27,952 nucleotides of DNA from Azotobacter vinelandii (lineage in GTDB: Bacteria; Pseudomonadota; Gammaproteobacteria; Pseudomonadales; Pseudomonadaceae), in assembly GCF_001571105.1 (NCBI RefSeq), contig NZ_BCTD01000060.1, one strand, 5' to 3'. This document shows, piece by piece, positions 6,284 to 13,685 of this stretch. Position 1 is the first letter of the stretch, and each line of letters opens with the position of its first letter. The notes below the pieces were generated by a model. That model had not been told where the DNA came from and searched no databases. It worked only from the letters and a program-made list of their open reading frames with translations. Made by a program: the position numbers and the translations under genes.

Positions 6284-8626
6284 TCAATTCGACCAGCCAC
6301 GCACCCAATCCATGACATCCTGAACATTCTCGATCACATCCTGCACATTGCCCTCCGGAGCCTGCGGCAGGCCGCAAGCGGGCCCCGGTGGCGGCTCGCT
6401 GCCCCGGATATAGGGCATCTGCACCGCATCCGGACAGCCCTGCTCGGAACCCAGTCCGTTGCGCGCATTCACCCAAGCCAGGGTGACATTGTCCGGCATC
6501 GGCATATCCAGCGGCAGTGGATCGGCCTTGGCCATGAAGTCCGTCCAGACCCTCAGTGCCCCGGTGGCACCGGTCAGCGGGGTCTTGCCGTTGTCGTCAC
6601 GTCCCAGCCAGACCACCGCCAGCAGATCCTGGCTGAAGCCGGCGAACCAACTGTCGCGCGAATCGTTGGTGGTACCGGTCTTGCCGGCCAGCGTCAGCGA
6701 GCGCGGCAACTGGCTGTAGACCGAACGGCCGGTCCCCTCGCGCATCACCCGTTGCATGGCGTTCTGCAACAGATAGATGGCCCCTGGATCGAAACGCTGC
6801 TGGATCTGGAACGGATAACGCTTGAGCGGTTCGCCGTCGGCGGTCAGGACACTGCGGATACCGCGCAACGGCGTATTGAATCCACCACTGGCGATGGTCA
6901 GGTACATGCTGGACACCTCCATCGGGGTCAAGGCCCCAGCGCCCAGCAACATCGACGGATAGGCCGACCATTCGCGATTGACGCCCAGACGCGCCAATGT
7001 TTTCAGCACGTTCGGCACGCCCAACTCGAGGCCGAGCTTGGCGGTCGACAGGTTGTAGGAATTGGCCAGCCCCTGATAAAGATAGATGTCGCCATGGGCC
7101 CGATGGTCGTAGTTCTGCGGGCGCCAAAGCTGGCCGTCCTGGCCCTTCACCGAGAAAGGCACATCGGCCAGCCAACTGGTCAGGGTGTACTGGTTGGGCC
7201 GCTCCAGCGCGGTGAGGTAGACGGCCGGCTTGATCAGCGAACCGATCGGCCGCACCGCGTCCAGCGCCCGGTTGAAACCGGCGAAACGCGGCTGCCGGCT
7301 GCCGAGCAGGGCCAGCACTTCGCCGGTTTCCGGATTGCTCACCACCATCGACGCCTCGACCGGATCACCGCCCTTGCCGATGCGCTTGAAGGTATTTCGT
7401 ACCGCAGCCTCGGCCTTGCTCTGCAGGATCGGATCCAGGCCGGTGAAGATGCGCAGCCCCTCCTCGGTGAGGTCGGCCTCCTGGTAGTCCTCGCGCAACT
7501 GGCGCTTGACAAGATCGAGAAACGCCGGATAGGAACTGTCGGCCATGCTGCCGCGGGCGGTGACGCCGAGCGGCTTCTGCTTGGCGGCTTCGGCTTGCGC
7601 CGCATCGATCACCCCCTGCCCGACCATGAGGTCGATGACCAGGTTGCGCCGCACCAGGGCTCGCTCGGGGTTGCGGCGTGGATTGTAGTAGGTGGGCCCC
7701 TTGACCATGCCCACCAGCAGGGCGATCTGATGCGGCTGCAACTCGGCCAGCGGCTGGCCGAAGAAATACTGGCTGGCCAGACCGAAGCCGTGCACCGCGC
7801 GATTGCCGTCCTGCCCCAGGAACACCTCGTTGAGATAGGCCTCGAGAATCTCGTCCTTGTCGTAGTGCAGCTCCAGCAGCACGGCCATCATGGCTTCAGT
7901 GGCCTTGCGCACCAGGCTGCGCTCGTTGTTCAGGTAGAAGTTCTTCACCAACTGCTGGGTCAGCGTGCTGCCGCCCTGAACCACCCCGCCTGCCGTGGCG
8001 TTGACCCACAGGGCGCGAGCGATGGATTTCGGCGACACCCCGAAGTGGCTGAAGAACTCGCGATCCTCCACCGCCACCAGGGTTTCCACCAGGTAGGGCG
8101 GCAGTTCGTTGCGCTGGACCAGGATGCGGTCCTCGTTGTGCGACGGGTACAGGCCGCCGATCAGCGGCGGCTCCATCCGCACGACGGCCAGGTCCTTGCC
8201 GGCGGCATCGCTCAGGCTGGCCAGGGAGTCGCCGGCGAAGCGTACACGGATCCTCCGTGCCGGCTCGTCGCCCTCATAGAAGCGAAAGCCCCGGCTATGC
8301 AGTTCGACGGTGTTGCCGGATACGAAGGCCGACCCCGGCCCGGCGACGGCCTCGCGGCGATAGCCGAGCGCATCCAGCTCGGTGAGAAAATCCTGCTTCG
8401 ACAGCTTGAGACCGGAGAACAGCTCCAGCGGCCGCGCGTAGACCTTGGCCGGCAGCGTCCAGCGCTTGCCGGAGAATTTCTCCTGTATCACGGCATCGAA
8501 GTAGACGGCAAAGCCGGCCAGCACCACCAGACCGACCAGGGCAAGCTTGGCGCTCCAGCCCAGCCAGGAACGAAGGACAGCGGAGCGACGGGGAGGGGGT
8601 GATTTGGGGGAGCGGGTACGTGTCAT
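6284..8626 (-). CDS. mrcB: Penicillin-binding protein 1B, bifunctional transglycosylase/transpeptidase
   Basis: Class A PBP that polymerises lipid II and cross-links the peptides in the periplasm; 780 residues. A short basic cytoplasmic tail and one transmembrane helix (about 26-46) are followed by a UB2H-like region (VYARPLELFSGLKLSKQDF). The GT51 domain has the catalytic glutamate E187 in VEDREFFSHFG, then GGSTLTQQLVKN and LEAYLNEVFLGQ. The transpeptidase has the active serine S463 in SLIKP, the SYN box in NSYNLS, and K649 in KTGTT. All catalytic motifs are intact. It is first of the mrcB-lpoP-yqcC cluster. No Shine-Dalgarno sequence precedes the ATG; a TATAAT lies only 8 bases away. No better in-frame start is seen downstream. 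Confidence 0.97.
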   Translation of the reverse strand: MTRTRSPKSPPPRRSAVLRSWLGWSAKLALVGLVVLAGFAVYFDAVIQEKFSGKRWTLPAKVYARPLELFSGLKLSKQDFLTELDALGYRREAVAGPGSAFVSGNTVELHSRGFRFYEGDEPARRIRVRFAGDSLASLSDAAGKDLAVVRMEPPLIGGLYPSHNEDRILVQRNELPPYLVETLVAVEDREFFSHFGVSPKSIARALWVNATAGGVVQGGSTLTQQLVKNFYLNNERSLVRKATEAMMAVLLELHYDKDEILEAYLNEVFLGQDGNRAVHGFGLASQYFFGQPLAELQPHQIALLVGMVKGPTYYNPRRNPERALVRRNLVIDLMVGQGVIDAAQAEAAKQKPLGVTARGSMADSSYPAFLDLVKRQLREDYQEADLTEEGLRIFTGLDPILQSKAEAAVRNTFKRIGKGGDPVEASMVVSNPETGEVLALLGSRQPRFAGFNRALDAVRPIGSLIKPAVYLTALERPNQYTLTSWLADVPFSVKGQDGQLWRPQNYDHRAHGDIYLYQGLANSYNLSTAKLGLELGVPNVLKTLARLGVNREWSAYPSMLLGAGALTPMEVSSMYLTIASGGFNTPLRGIRSVLTADGEPLKRYPFQIQQRFDPGAIYLLQNAMQRVMREGTGRSVYSQLPRSLTLAGKTGTTNDSRDSWFAGFSQDLLAVVWLGRDDNGKTPLTGATGALRVWTDFMAKADPLPLDMPMPDNVTLAWVNARNGLGSEQGCPDAVQMPYIRGSEPPPGPACGLPQAPEGNVQDVIENVQDVMDWVRGWSN

Positions 8627-8634
8627 GGCGGCGC

Positions 8635-8640
8635 ATTATA
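8635..8640 (-). promoter_or_regulatory. Consensus -10 box immediately before mrcB
   Basis: A perfect TATAAT on the minus strand ends 8 bases before the mrcB ATG. The bases about 17 upstream do not form a good -35 box. If used, transcription would start zero to three bases before the start codon, giving a leaderless or nearly leaderless message. Confidence 0.4.
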
Positions 8641-8676
8641 CGCACTTTACCTACCCTCGATAGCACAGCCCGGCGG

Positions 8677-8705
8677 TTTGCAGGGCCGGCCGCAGCAGCC
8701 ATAAT
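8677..8705 (+). promoter_or_regulatory. Likely sigma-70 promoter of the phosphotransferase/kinase gene
   Basis: TTTGCA (8677-8682), 17 bases, then CATAAT (8700-8705). The -10 box matches five of six and the -35 four of six bases. It lies about 38 bases before the GTG at 8743 and is back-to-back with the mrcB promoter region. Confidence 0.5.
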
Positions 8706-8742
8706 GCGGCTTTCCGCCCGACAGCCTCGACAAGGACTGACC

Positions 8743-10305
8743 GTGAGCCAAGCCCTGATCAACGCCCTGCAGAACCCCGCGCTCTATCCGCACGCGGTGA
8801 CTGAGTTCAAGGTCATCGAGACCCACATCTCCTGGGTCCTGCTCACCGGCCCCTATGCCTACAAGTTCAAGAAAGCCGTCGACTTCGGCTTCCTCGACTT
8901 CACCGGCCTGGCGGCACGCAAGCACTTCTGCGAGGAAGAGGTGCGCCTGAACCAGCGCCTGACCCGCGACCTTTACCTCGAAGTCCTGCCGATCACCGGC
9001 AGCGAGAACGCCCCGCAACTGGCCGGCGACGGTCCGGTCATCGAATACACGGTCAAGATGCGCCAGTTCCCGCAGAGCCAGTTGCTCGGCGAAATGCAGA
9101 CCCGCGGCGAACTCGCCCCCGAGCACATCGACGCCCTGGCGGAACGGATCGCCAGCTTCCACCTGCAGGCGCCGAAGGTGCCGGCGGAACATCCGCTGGG
9201 CGGAGCGGGAGCCGTGATGAGCCCGGTGCGGCAGAACTTCGAGCAGGTTCGCCCGCTGCTCGCCGAACCGGCCGACCTGCAGCAGCTCGATGCCCTCGAG
9301 GCCTGGGCCGAGACCAGCTTCGAGCGCCTGCGGCCGCTGCTCGAGCAGCGCAAGGCCGACGGCTTCATCCGCGAATGCCATGGCGACCTGCACCTCGGCA
9401 ACGCCACCCTGCTCGACGGGCAGGTCGTGCTGTTCGACTGCATCGAGTTCAACGAGCCGTTCCGCCTGATCGACGTCGTGTGCGACGCCGCCTTTCTCGC
9501 CATGGACCTGGAGGACCGCGGCCTCAAGGGGTTCTCCCGGCGCTTCGTCAGCCGCTGGCTGGAGTTGACCGGCGACTACGCGGCCCTGCCGCTGCTGAAC
9601 TTCTACAAGGCCTACCGCGCCATGGTCCGCGGCAAGGTCAACCTGTTCCGCCTGGCCCAGGAAGAGAGCGACGAGCGACGCGCCGCCATCCTCCGGCAGT
9701 ACCGCAACTACGCCAGCCTGGCGGAACGCTACAGCGCCATTCCCTCGTGTTTTCTGGCCATCACCCACGGAGTGTCCGCCGTCGGCAAGAGCTATGTCGC
9801 CCAGCGCCTGACGGAAGAGTTCGGTGCCATCCGCCTGCGTTCGGACGTGGAACGCAAGCGCCTGTTCGGCGAACAGCCGGCGGCCGATCGGGAGCGGCTG
9901 ACCAGCGGTATCTACAGCGCACAGGCCAGCACGGCGACCTACGAACACCTGCATCGGCTGGCTGCCGGCGCCCTGCAGGCAGGCTTTCCGGTGGCGATCG
10001 ACGCCACCTACCTGAAGGAGGCACAACGCGCGGCCGCCAGGCAGGTCGCCGAGAACAACGGTGTCCCCTTCCTGATCGTCGACTGCCAGGCCCCCGAAGC
10101 CCTGATCGCCGAATGGCTCACCGAGCGTCGGGCTGCCGGGAAGGATCCGTCCGATGCCACGCTGGAGGTCATCCGGGCGCAACAGGCCGGCCGCGAACCC
10201 CTGACCGAGGCCGAGCAGCAACGCAGCCGACGGGTCGATACCCACCTTACCGCCAGTCTCGACGATCTGGTGGCGCGCATGCGCAATCACCTCCCCCACC
10301 TTTGA
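8743..10305 (+). CDS. Two-domain protein: aminoglycoside phosphotransferase-like plus P-loop kinase (AAA)
   Basis: A 520-residue fusion common in pseudomonads, substrate unknown. The N-terminal part (about 1-325) has the phosphotransferase/choline-kinase fold, with the catalytic loop HGDLHLGN at H213 and the following metal-binding FDCIEFNEPFRLIDVVCD. The C-terminal part (about 330-520) is a small P-loop kinase: Walker A GVSAVGKS at 343-350, then RSDVERKRLFGE, and IDATYLKEAQRAAA as in zeta-toxin and polynucleotide-kinase-like enzymes. I start at GTG 8743 because AAGGA lies 7 bases upstream and the start VSQALINALQ is natural; the frame is open 48 codons earlier but reaches into the mrcB promoter. 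Single gene with its own promoter and terminator. Antibiotic resistance should not be inferred from the fold. Confidence 0.88.
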   Translation: MSQALINALQNPALYPHAVTEFKVIETHISWVLLTGPYAYKFKKAVDFGFLDFTGLAARKHFCEEEVRLNQRLTRDLYLEVLPITGSENAPQLAGDGPVIEYTVKMRQFPQSQLLGEMQTRGELAPEHIDALAERIASFHLQAPKVPAEHPLGGAGAVMSPVRQNFEQVRPLLAEPADLQQLDALEAWAETSFERLRPLLEQRKADGFIRECHGDLHLGNATLLDGQVVLFDCIEFNEPFRLIDVVCDAAFLAMDLEDRGLKGFSRRFVSRWLELTGDYAALPLLNFYKAYRAMVRGKVNLFRLAQEESDERRAAILRQYRNYASLAERYSAIPSCFLAITHGVSAVGKSYVAQRLTEEFGAIRLRSDVERKRLFGEQPAADRERLTSGIYSAQASTATYEHLHRLAAGALQAGFPVAIDATYLKEAQRAAARQVAENNGVPFLIVDCQAPEALIAEWLTERRAAGKDPSDATLEVIRAQQAGREPLTEAEQQRSRRVDTHLTASLDDLVARMRNHLPHL

Positions 10306-10324
10306 CCAGCCGCCCCCTCCCCTC

Positions 10325-10347
10325 GAAGGCGTCCATCGGGCGCCTTC
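10325..10347 (+). terminator. Hairpin terminator of the phosphotransferase/kinase gene
   Basis: GAAGGCGTCC and GGGCGCCTTC form a 10-bp stem with one G-T wobble and a 3-base loop (ATC), starting 20 bases after the stop codon and followed by TTCGTCTT. The T run is broken, so termination may be partial. Confidence 0.6.
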
Positions 10348-10393
10348 TTCGTCTTGAGGCGACGGACCGGCAGAAAAAAATCAGTGCCACTAC

Positions 10394-10421
10394 TTGACCA
10401 ACAAATGAGAAGCGTTATTAT
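10394..10421 (+). promoter_or_regulatory. Promoter of the PrrF/ArrF small RNA
   Basis: TTGACC (10394-10399), 16 bases, TATTAT (10416-10421): a strong sigma-70 promoter placing the start at about 10427, which is where the conserved PrrF sequence begins. Confidence 0.75.
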
Positions 10422-10423
10422 TT
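10403..10423 (+). promoter_or_regulatory. Fur box
   Basis: The AT-rich sequence AAATGAGAA-GCG-TTATTATTT, flanked by GC-rich DNA, resembles the GATAAT-type Fur repeat (the familiar TGAGAAT...ATTATT form). It overlaps the -10 box and most of the spacer, so iron-loaded Fur would block transcription of the small RNA. Confidence 0.75.
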
Positions 10424-10426
10424 GAA

Positions 10427-10532
10427 AACTGATCGCGAGATCAGCGGTAAACTGACAGAGCGGCTACTCTTCAGGTTATCTCCTCATCAGGCTAATTACG
10501 GTTTTCGACCCGGCTCCGCCGGGTCTTTTTTT
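10427..10532 (+). ncRNA. prrF: PrrF/ArrF iron-responsive small RNA
   Basis: About 106 nucleotides. Made when iron is scarce, PrrF-type RNAs pair with Hfq's help to mRNAs of non-essential iron proteins (sodB, aconitase and others) and block their expression; the Azotobacter form is called ArrF. Recognition rests on the conserved 5' end CTGATCGCGAGATCAGC, itself a hairpin, and on the conserved pairing core at 10470-10505 (TTCAGGTTATCTCCTCATC onward). It ends in the terminator at 10507-10532. The place between the kinase gene and the phu locus is the known prrF site in P. aeruginosa, where two tandem copies exist; here I find one. Its last 37 bases are antisense to the end of phuW. Confidence 0.9.
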
Positions 10533-11422
10533 GTCTGCCCGCCGGTAACCCGCATCTCGGCGCAGTAGTCACGGGGCGGCGTCGCCGGGGTGTACCAGAC
10601 ATAGTCGGCGGCCTTCGCCTCCACCACATCGCCGGCCTCGGCCAGCAGCAGCACGATATTGCCGCTCGCCCCGCCGAGATCGGCCAGGTGCAGCGGCACG
10701 CCCAGATCGCGCCGTACATGGTAGGTACCGGCCAGCAGCAGGGCCGGCTGCGGTGCGGCCAGCAGTCGCTCGGCCATGCGCCGGTCGCGCTGTTGCTGGA
10801 CGGCGAGCATCGCCGGCAACTGGGACGCCGGCAACTGGCCACAGTGGGAGGCGCCGATCTGCGCGAGCAAGACCTCGCGCACCCGTGCATCGTTCGAGGC
10901 CGAACCGGACAGCTCCGGCCGTTCGGCATAGATGCGGCGCATCTCCTGCCTATCCAGATTGGCGGCCAACAACGGATAGGGCTGCGCCAGCGCATGGCGC
11001 AGCAGCGGACCGTACAGCGTCCAGTCCCAGCCCTGGCGCCAGGCCAGTGCTGCGGGCAGATCCTCCGGCGCGCGGCCGGCGGCGAACGCGGCCTGGGTCG
11101 CCGCCACCCGCGACTGCTGGTCGGGTTCGAGCATCTCCAGCAGCAGACTGCCCTGCGCCCGCCGCCCGGCCAAGGCCTCGAGCAGCCACGACTGGAGAAA
11201 ATGATGATCGGGATTGTCGTGCTTCTCGCCGACCAGCAGCCGAGGCACCGAAGCCAGCCGCTCGACCAGTTGTTCCGGCGTCAGGCTGGCGCCGCTGCGC
11301 AAGTCGAGAATAGCGCCGGGCCCGCTCTCCTGCCGCGTCCGCTCCACCTGCCAATCAGGCAACGGCGGCAGACTCCGGCAAGCGACCAGCAGGATCAGGC
11401 AGACGAACAGCAATGAGCGCAT
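10496..11422 (-). CDS. phuW: ChaN/PhuW-family heme-related lipoprotein
   Basis: A 308-residue ChaN-like protein; ChaN of Campylobacter is an iron-regulated lipoprotein that binds cofacial heme, and the P. aeruginosa homologue closes the phu heme-uptake operon as phuW. Residues 1-15 are a lipoprotein signal with lipobox LVAC (Cys15). The family motif VGEKHDNPDHHFLQ lies near residue 65, and the C-terminal half keeps LLLAGTYHVRRDLGVPLHL. ATG 11422 has a strong GAGGAG site and follows phuV by 9 bases. The stop (10498-10496) lies inside the PrrF RNA, read antisense, so the C terminus is coded by the PrrF terminator. The heme role is inferred from family and neighbours. Confidence 0.85.
   Translation of the reverse strand: MRSLLFVCLILLVACRSLPPLPDWQVERTRQESGPGAILDLRSGASLTPEQLVERLASVPRLLVGEKHDNPDHHFLQSWLLEALAGRRAQGSLLLEMLEPDQQSRVAATQAAFAAGRAPEDLPAALAWRQGWDWTLYGPLLRHALAQPYPLLAANLDRQEMRRIYAERPELSGSASNDARVREVLLAQIGASHCGQLPASQLPAMLAVQQQRDRRMAERLLAAPQPALLLAGTYHVRRDLGVPLHLADLGGASGNIVLLLAEAGDVVEAKAADYVWYTPATPPRDYCAEMRVTGGQTKKDPAEPGRKP
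10507..10532 (+). terminator. Terminator of the PrrF/ArrF RNA
   Basis: GACCCGGC and GCCGGGTC (10507-10514 with 10518-10525) form a perfect 8-bp stem with a 3-base loop, followed by seven T. The same bases encode the last residues of phuW on the other strand (KKDPAEPGRKP). Confidence 0.92.
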
Positions 11423-11431
11423 GAACTCTCC

Positions 11432-12199
11432 TCAGCGCGCCACGATCAGCGGATGCCCCCGCTCCGGATGGCGCTGCACCAGTACGTCGAGACCGAAGAC
11501 CGCCTTCAGCGGCCCGGCACGCAGGACCTCCTCGGGACTGCCGAGCGCCCACGCGCGGCCATCGGCCAGCAGCAGCAGGCGATCGCAATAGCGCGCCGCC
11601 AGATTCAGGTCGTGAAGTATCGCCAGCACAGCCGTGCCCTGTCCGGCGAACTCCCGCACCGCCTGCAAGATGCTGTGCTGGTGCAGGGGATCGAGCATCG
11701 AGGTCGGCTCGTCGAGCAGGAGCACCCGCTGCGCGCCGCCCGGCCAGAGTTGCGCCAGCACCCTCGCCAGATGAACCCGCTGGCGCTCGCCACCGGACAG
11801 ACTCAGGTAACTGCGCCCGAGCAGATGGGCAATGTCGGCCACCGCCAGGGCCCGGGCGACGATCTGCGTATCGCGCTGCCGACCGCTGGCATGGGGCAGT
11901 CGGCCGAAGCCGACCACCTCCTCGACGCGAAAGGCGAACTCCAGAGCCGGGCTCTGCGGCAACACCGCCAACCGTCGCGCCCGCTCCAGTCCCGGCCAGT
12001 CGGCCAGCGCCCGGCCATCCAGGCGGACCTGGCCCGCCGTCGGACGCAGTTCGCCGGAAAGCGCCGCCAGCAGCGAAGACTTGCCCGCCCCGTTCGGCCC
12101 CAGCACACCGAGCAGTTCGCCGGGCCGCAGATCCAGGTCGATCCCCCTCAGCACCTGCCGGCCGCCGCGTTGCACGGCCAGCCCCTCGACCCGCAACAT
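11432..12199 (-). CDS. phuV: Heme ABC transporter ATP-binding protein
   Basis: ATPase of a HmuUV-type importer that moves heme from periplasm to cytoplasm; 255 residues. In order: Walker A GPNGAGKSS (near 36), Q-loop LPQSPALEF, ABC signature LSLSGGERQRV, Walker B RVLLLDEPTSMLD, and switch histidine ILHDLNLAARYCDR. The LERARRLAVLPQ and HQHSILQAVREF segments are typical of HmuV. Its ATG shares a base with the phuU stop (TGATG), so the subunits are translationally coupled. It could in principle serve another metallophore, but the phuW and PrrF neighbours favour heme. Confidence 0.92.
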   Translation of the reverse strand: MLRVEGLAVQRGGRQVLRGIDLDLRPGELLGVLGPNGAGKSSLLAALSGELRPTAGQVRLDGRALADWPGLERARRLAVLPQSPALEFAFRVEEVVGFGRLPHASGRQRDTQIVARALAVADIAHLLGRSYLSLSGGERQRVHLARVLAQLWPGGAQRVLLLDEPTSMLDPLHQHSILQAVREFAGQGTAVLAILHDLNLAARYCDRLLLLADGRAWALGSPEEVLRAGPLKAVFGLDVLVQRHPERGHPLIVAR

Positions 12200-13242
12200 C
12201 AGAGCGGCTCCCGCCGCAGCAACCAGAGGAAGAAAGGCGCGCCGAGCAGCGCCGTGACTATGCCGAGCGGCAGCTCGGCCGGCGCCAGTAACAGGCGCGC
12301 CAGCAGATCGGCGAACAGCAGCAGGCTGGCGCCGCCGAGCATGGCCGCCGGTAGCAGCAGGCGATGATCCGGCCCGCAGAGCAGACGCAGCAGGTGCGGG
12401 ACCAGAAGACCGACGAAACCGATCAGTCCGGCCGCCGCCACCGCCGCCCCCACACCGAGGGCCGTGCAGAACACCAGTTCGCGCTTCAGCCGCTCCACGT
12501 CGAAACCGAGATGGCGTGCTTCGGACTCGCCCAGCAGCAGGGCATTCAGCGCCCCGGCGCGACGCGGCAGCCAGAGCGCCACGCCCAGGGTCGCCAGCAG
12601 CAGTGGCCAGAGCCGGGCATAGCTGGCGCCGCTCAGGCTGCCCAGATTCCAGAAGGTCAGCCGACGTAGCGCGGCATCGTCGGCCAGATAGCCGCACAGG
12701 CCGACCGCCGCGCCGGCCAGGGCACTGAGGGCGAGCCCGGCGAGCAGCATGGTGGCGACCCGGGTCCGGCCGTCGTGCCGTCCCAGTCGATAGACCAGCG
12801 CGGTCACCGCCAGCCCCCCGGCGAAAGCGCTCGCCGATAGCAGGTAAGGCGACGCCTCGGGCGACTCGCCGGCGCCGGACAGCGAGCCGCCGACGATCGC
12901 CAGCGCAGCCCCCAGCGCGGCGCCGCCGGACACGCCGATCAGCCCGGGATCGGCCAACGGATTGCGGAACAGGGCCTGCATCGCCACCCCGCTCAGCGCC
13001 AGCACGCTGCCCACCGCCAGGCCGAGCAGGGTCCTCGGCAGACGGATCTGCCCGACGATCAGTTCGGCCTGCTCGAGCCCCTCCCCGGACAAGGGCAGCC
13101 CGGCCAGGCGCAACAGAGCCAGCAGGGAGTCGACCAAGGGCAACCGCAGCGGTCCCAGCGCCAGCGACAGCCAGAAGGCGAGCAGCAGCAACAGGCCCAG
13201 GGCGGGCAGCAGGATGCGGGAACGGCGAACGCGGACGCTCAT
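12199..13242 (-). CDS. phuU: Heme ABC transporter permease (FecCD family)
   Basis: Membrane subunit of the heme importer, 347 residues with about ten hydrophobic segments. Family signatures: IRLPRTLLGLAVGSVLALSG near residue 65, then ALFRNPLADPGLIGVSGGAALG, and GLIGFVGLLVPHLLR in the second half, the coupling region that touches the ATPase. The ATG at 13242 (MSVRVRRSRI) gives a basic tail before the first helix; only a weak CAGAG site precedes it. First gene of phuU-phuV-phuW here. In P. aeruginosa phuR, phuS and phuT lie on its 5' side; here the next gene is a divergent Rieske protein, and no Fur box is seen in 13243-13359. Confidence 0.91.
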   Translation of the reverse strand: MSVRVRRSRILLPALGLLLLLAFWLSLALGPLRLPLVDSLLALLRLAGLPLSGEGLEQAELIVGQIRLPRTLLGLAVGSVLALSGVAMQALFRNPLADPGLIGVSGGAALGAALAIVGGSLSGAGESPEASPYLLSASAFAGGLAVTALVYRLGRHDGRTRVATMLLAGLALSALAGAAVGLCGYLADDAALRRLTFWNLGSLSGASYARLWPLLLATLGVALWLPRRAGALNALLLGESEARHLGFDVERLKRELVFCTALGVGAAVAAAGLIGFVGLLVPHLLRLLCGPDHRLLLPAAMLGGASLLLFADLLARLLLAPAELPLGIVTALLGAPFFLWLLRREPL

Positions 13243-13327
13243 GAAGAACTCTGGCAACGAACGTGGCGGCAAGCATAAGAGGCGATCCGGCCAATCACCA
13301 GCGCACGGCTTCCACCCGCCTCTGCCG

Positions 13328-13348
13328 GCCGGGATAATCCCGGCTTTT
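13328..13348 (+). other. Perfect hairpin with T run in the Rieske gene leader
   Basis: GCCGGGA-TAA-TCCCGGC followed by TTTT, ending 11 bases before the Rieske ATG. On the plus strand it has the shape of a short terminator; it also contains GATAAT (13333-13338), which could be a -10 box. Which reading is right cannot be told from sequence. Confidence 0.4.
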
Positions 13349-13359
13349 CGGGAGGTGTC

Positions 13360-13677
13360 ATGCAGCTTCTCTGTGCCGGAAACACCCTCGGCGAGGGACA
13401 AAGCCGCAGCTTTTCGCTCGAAGGCCGGAAACTTCTCGCGGTCCGCCGGAACAACCGGGCCTTCGTCTACCTGAACAGTTGCCCGCATCTGGGCATTCCG
13501 CTGGAATGGCAGCCCGACCGTTTTCTCGACGCCAGCGGCAGCCTGATCCAATGCGCCACCCACGGCGCGCTGTTCCTGATCGACAGCGGCAAGTGCGTGT
13601 CCGGCCCCTGCGCCGGAGAACGCCTGCCGCGCATCGACTGTCGTGAGGACGGGACCGGCATCTGGGTGCGCCTGTAA
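13360..13677 (+). CDS. Small Rieske [2Fe-2S] protein
   Basis: A single-domain Rieske protein of 105 residues, soluble, without signal peptide or membrane anchor. Cluster ligands are visible as CPHLGIPLEW (C-x-H, about residue 41) and CATHGALF (C-x2-H, about residue 67), the 2-Cys/2-His set of Rieske domains. Single-domain proteins of this type act as ferredoxins for oxygenases or as redox partners, but no oxygenase or reductase lies nearby, so the partner is unknown. ATG 13360 has a strong GGAGGTG site. It is divergent from phuU and convergent with sfsA, with only 8 bases between the two stops. Confidence 0.88.
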   Translation: MQLLCAGNTLGEGQSRSFSLEGRKLLAVRRNNRAFVYLNSCPHLGIPLEWQPDRFLDASGSLIQCATHGALFLIDSGKCVSGPCAGERLPRIDCREDGTGIWVRL

Positions 13678-13685
13678 GCGCCGCC

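Noticed and set aside
8743..10305. Aminoglycoside resistance gene
   Set aside because: The APH-like fold is shared with many metabolic kinases, and the fusion and core-genome setting argue for a housekeeping role.
10533..10620. A second tandem PrrF copy
   Set aside because: No second Fur box, core pairing sequence or terminator occurs on either side; phuW coding sequence follows at once.
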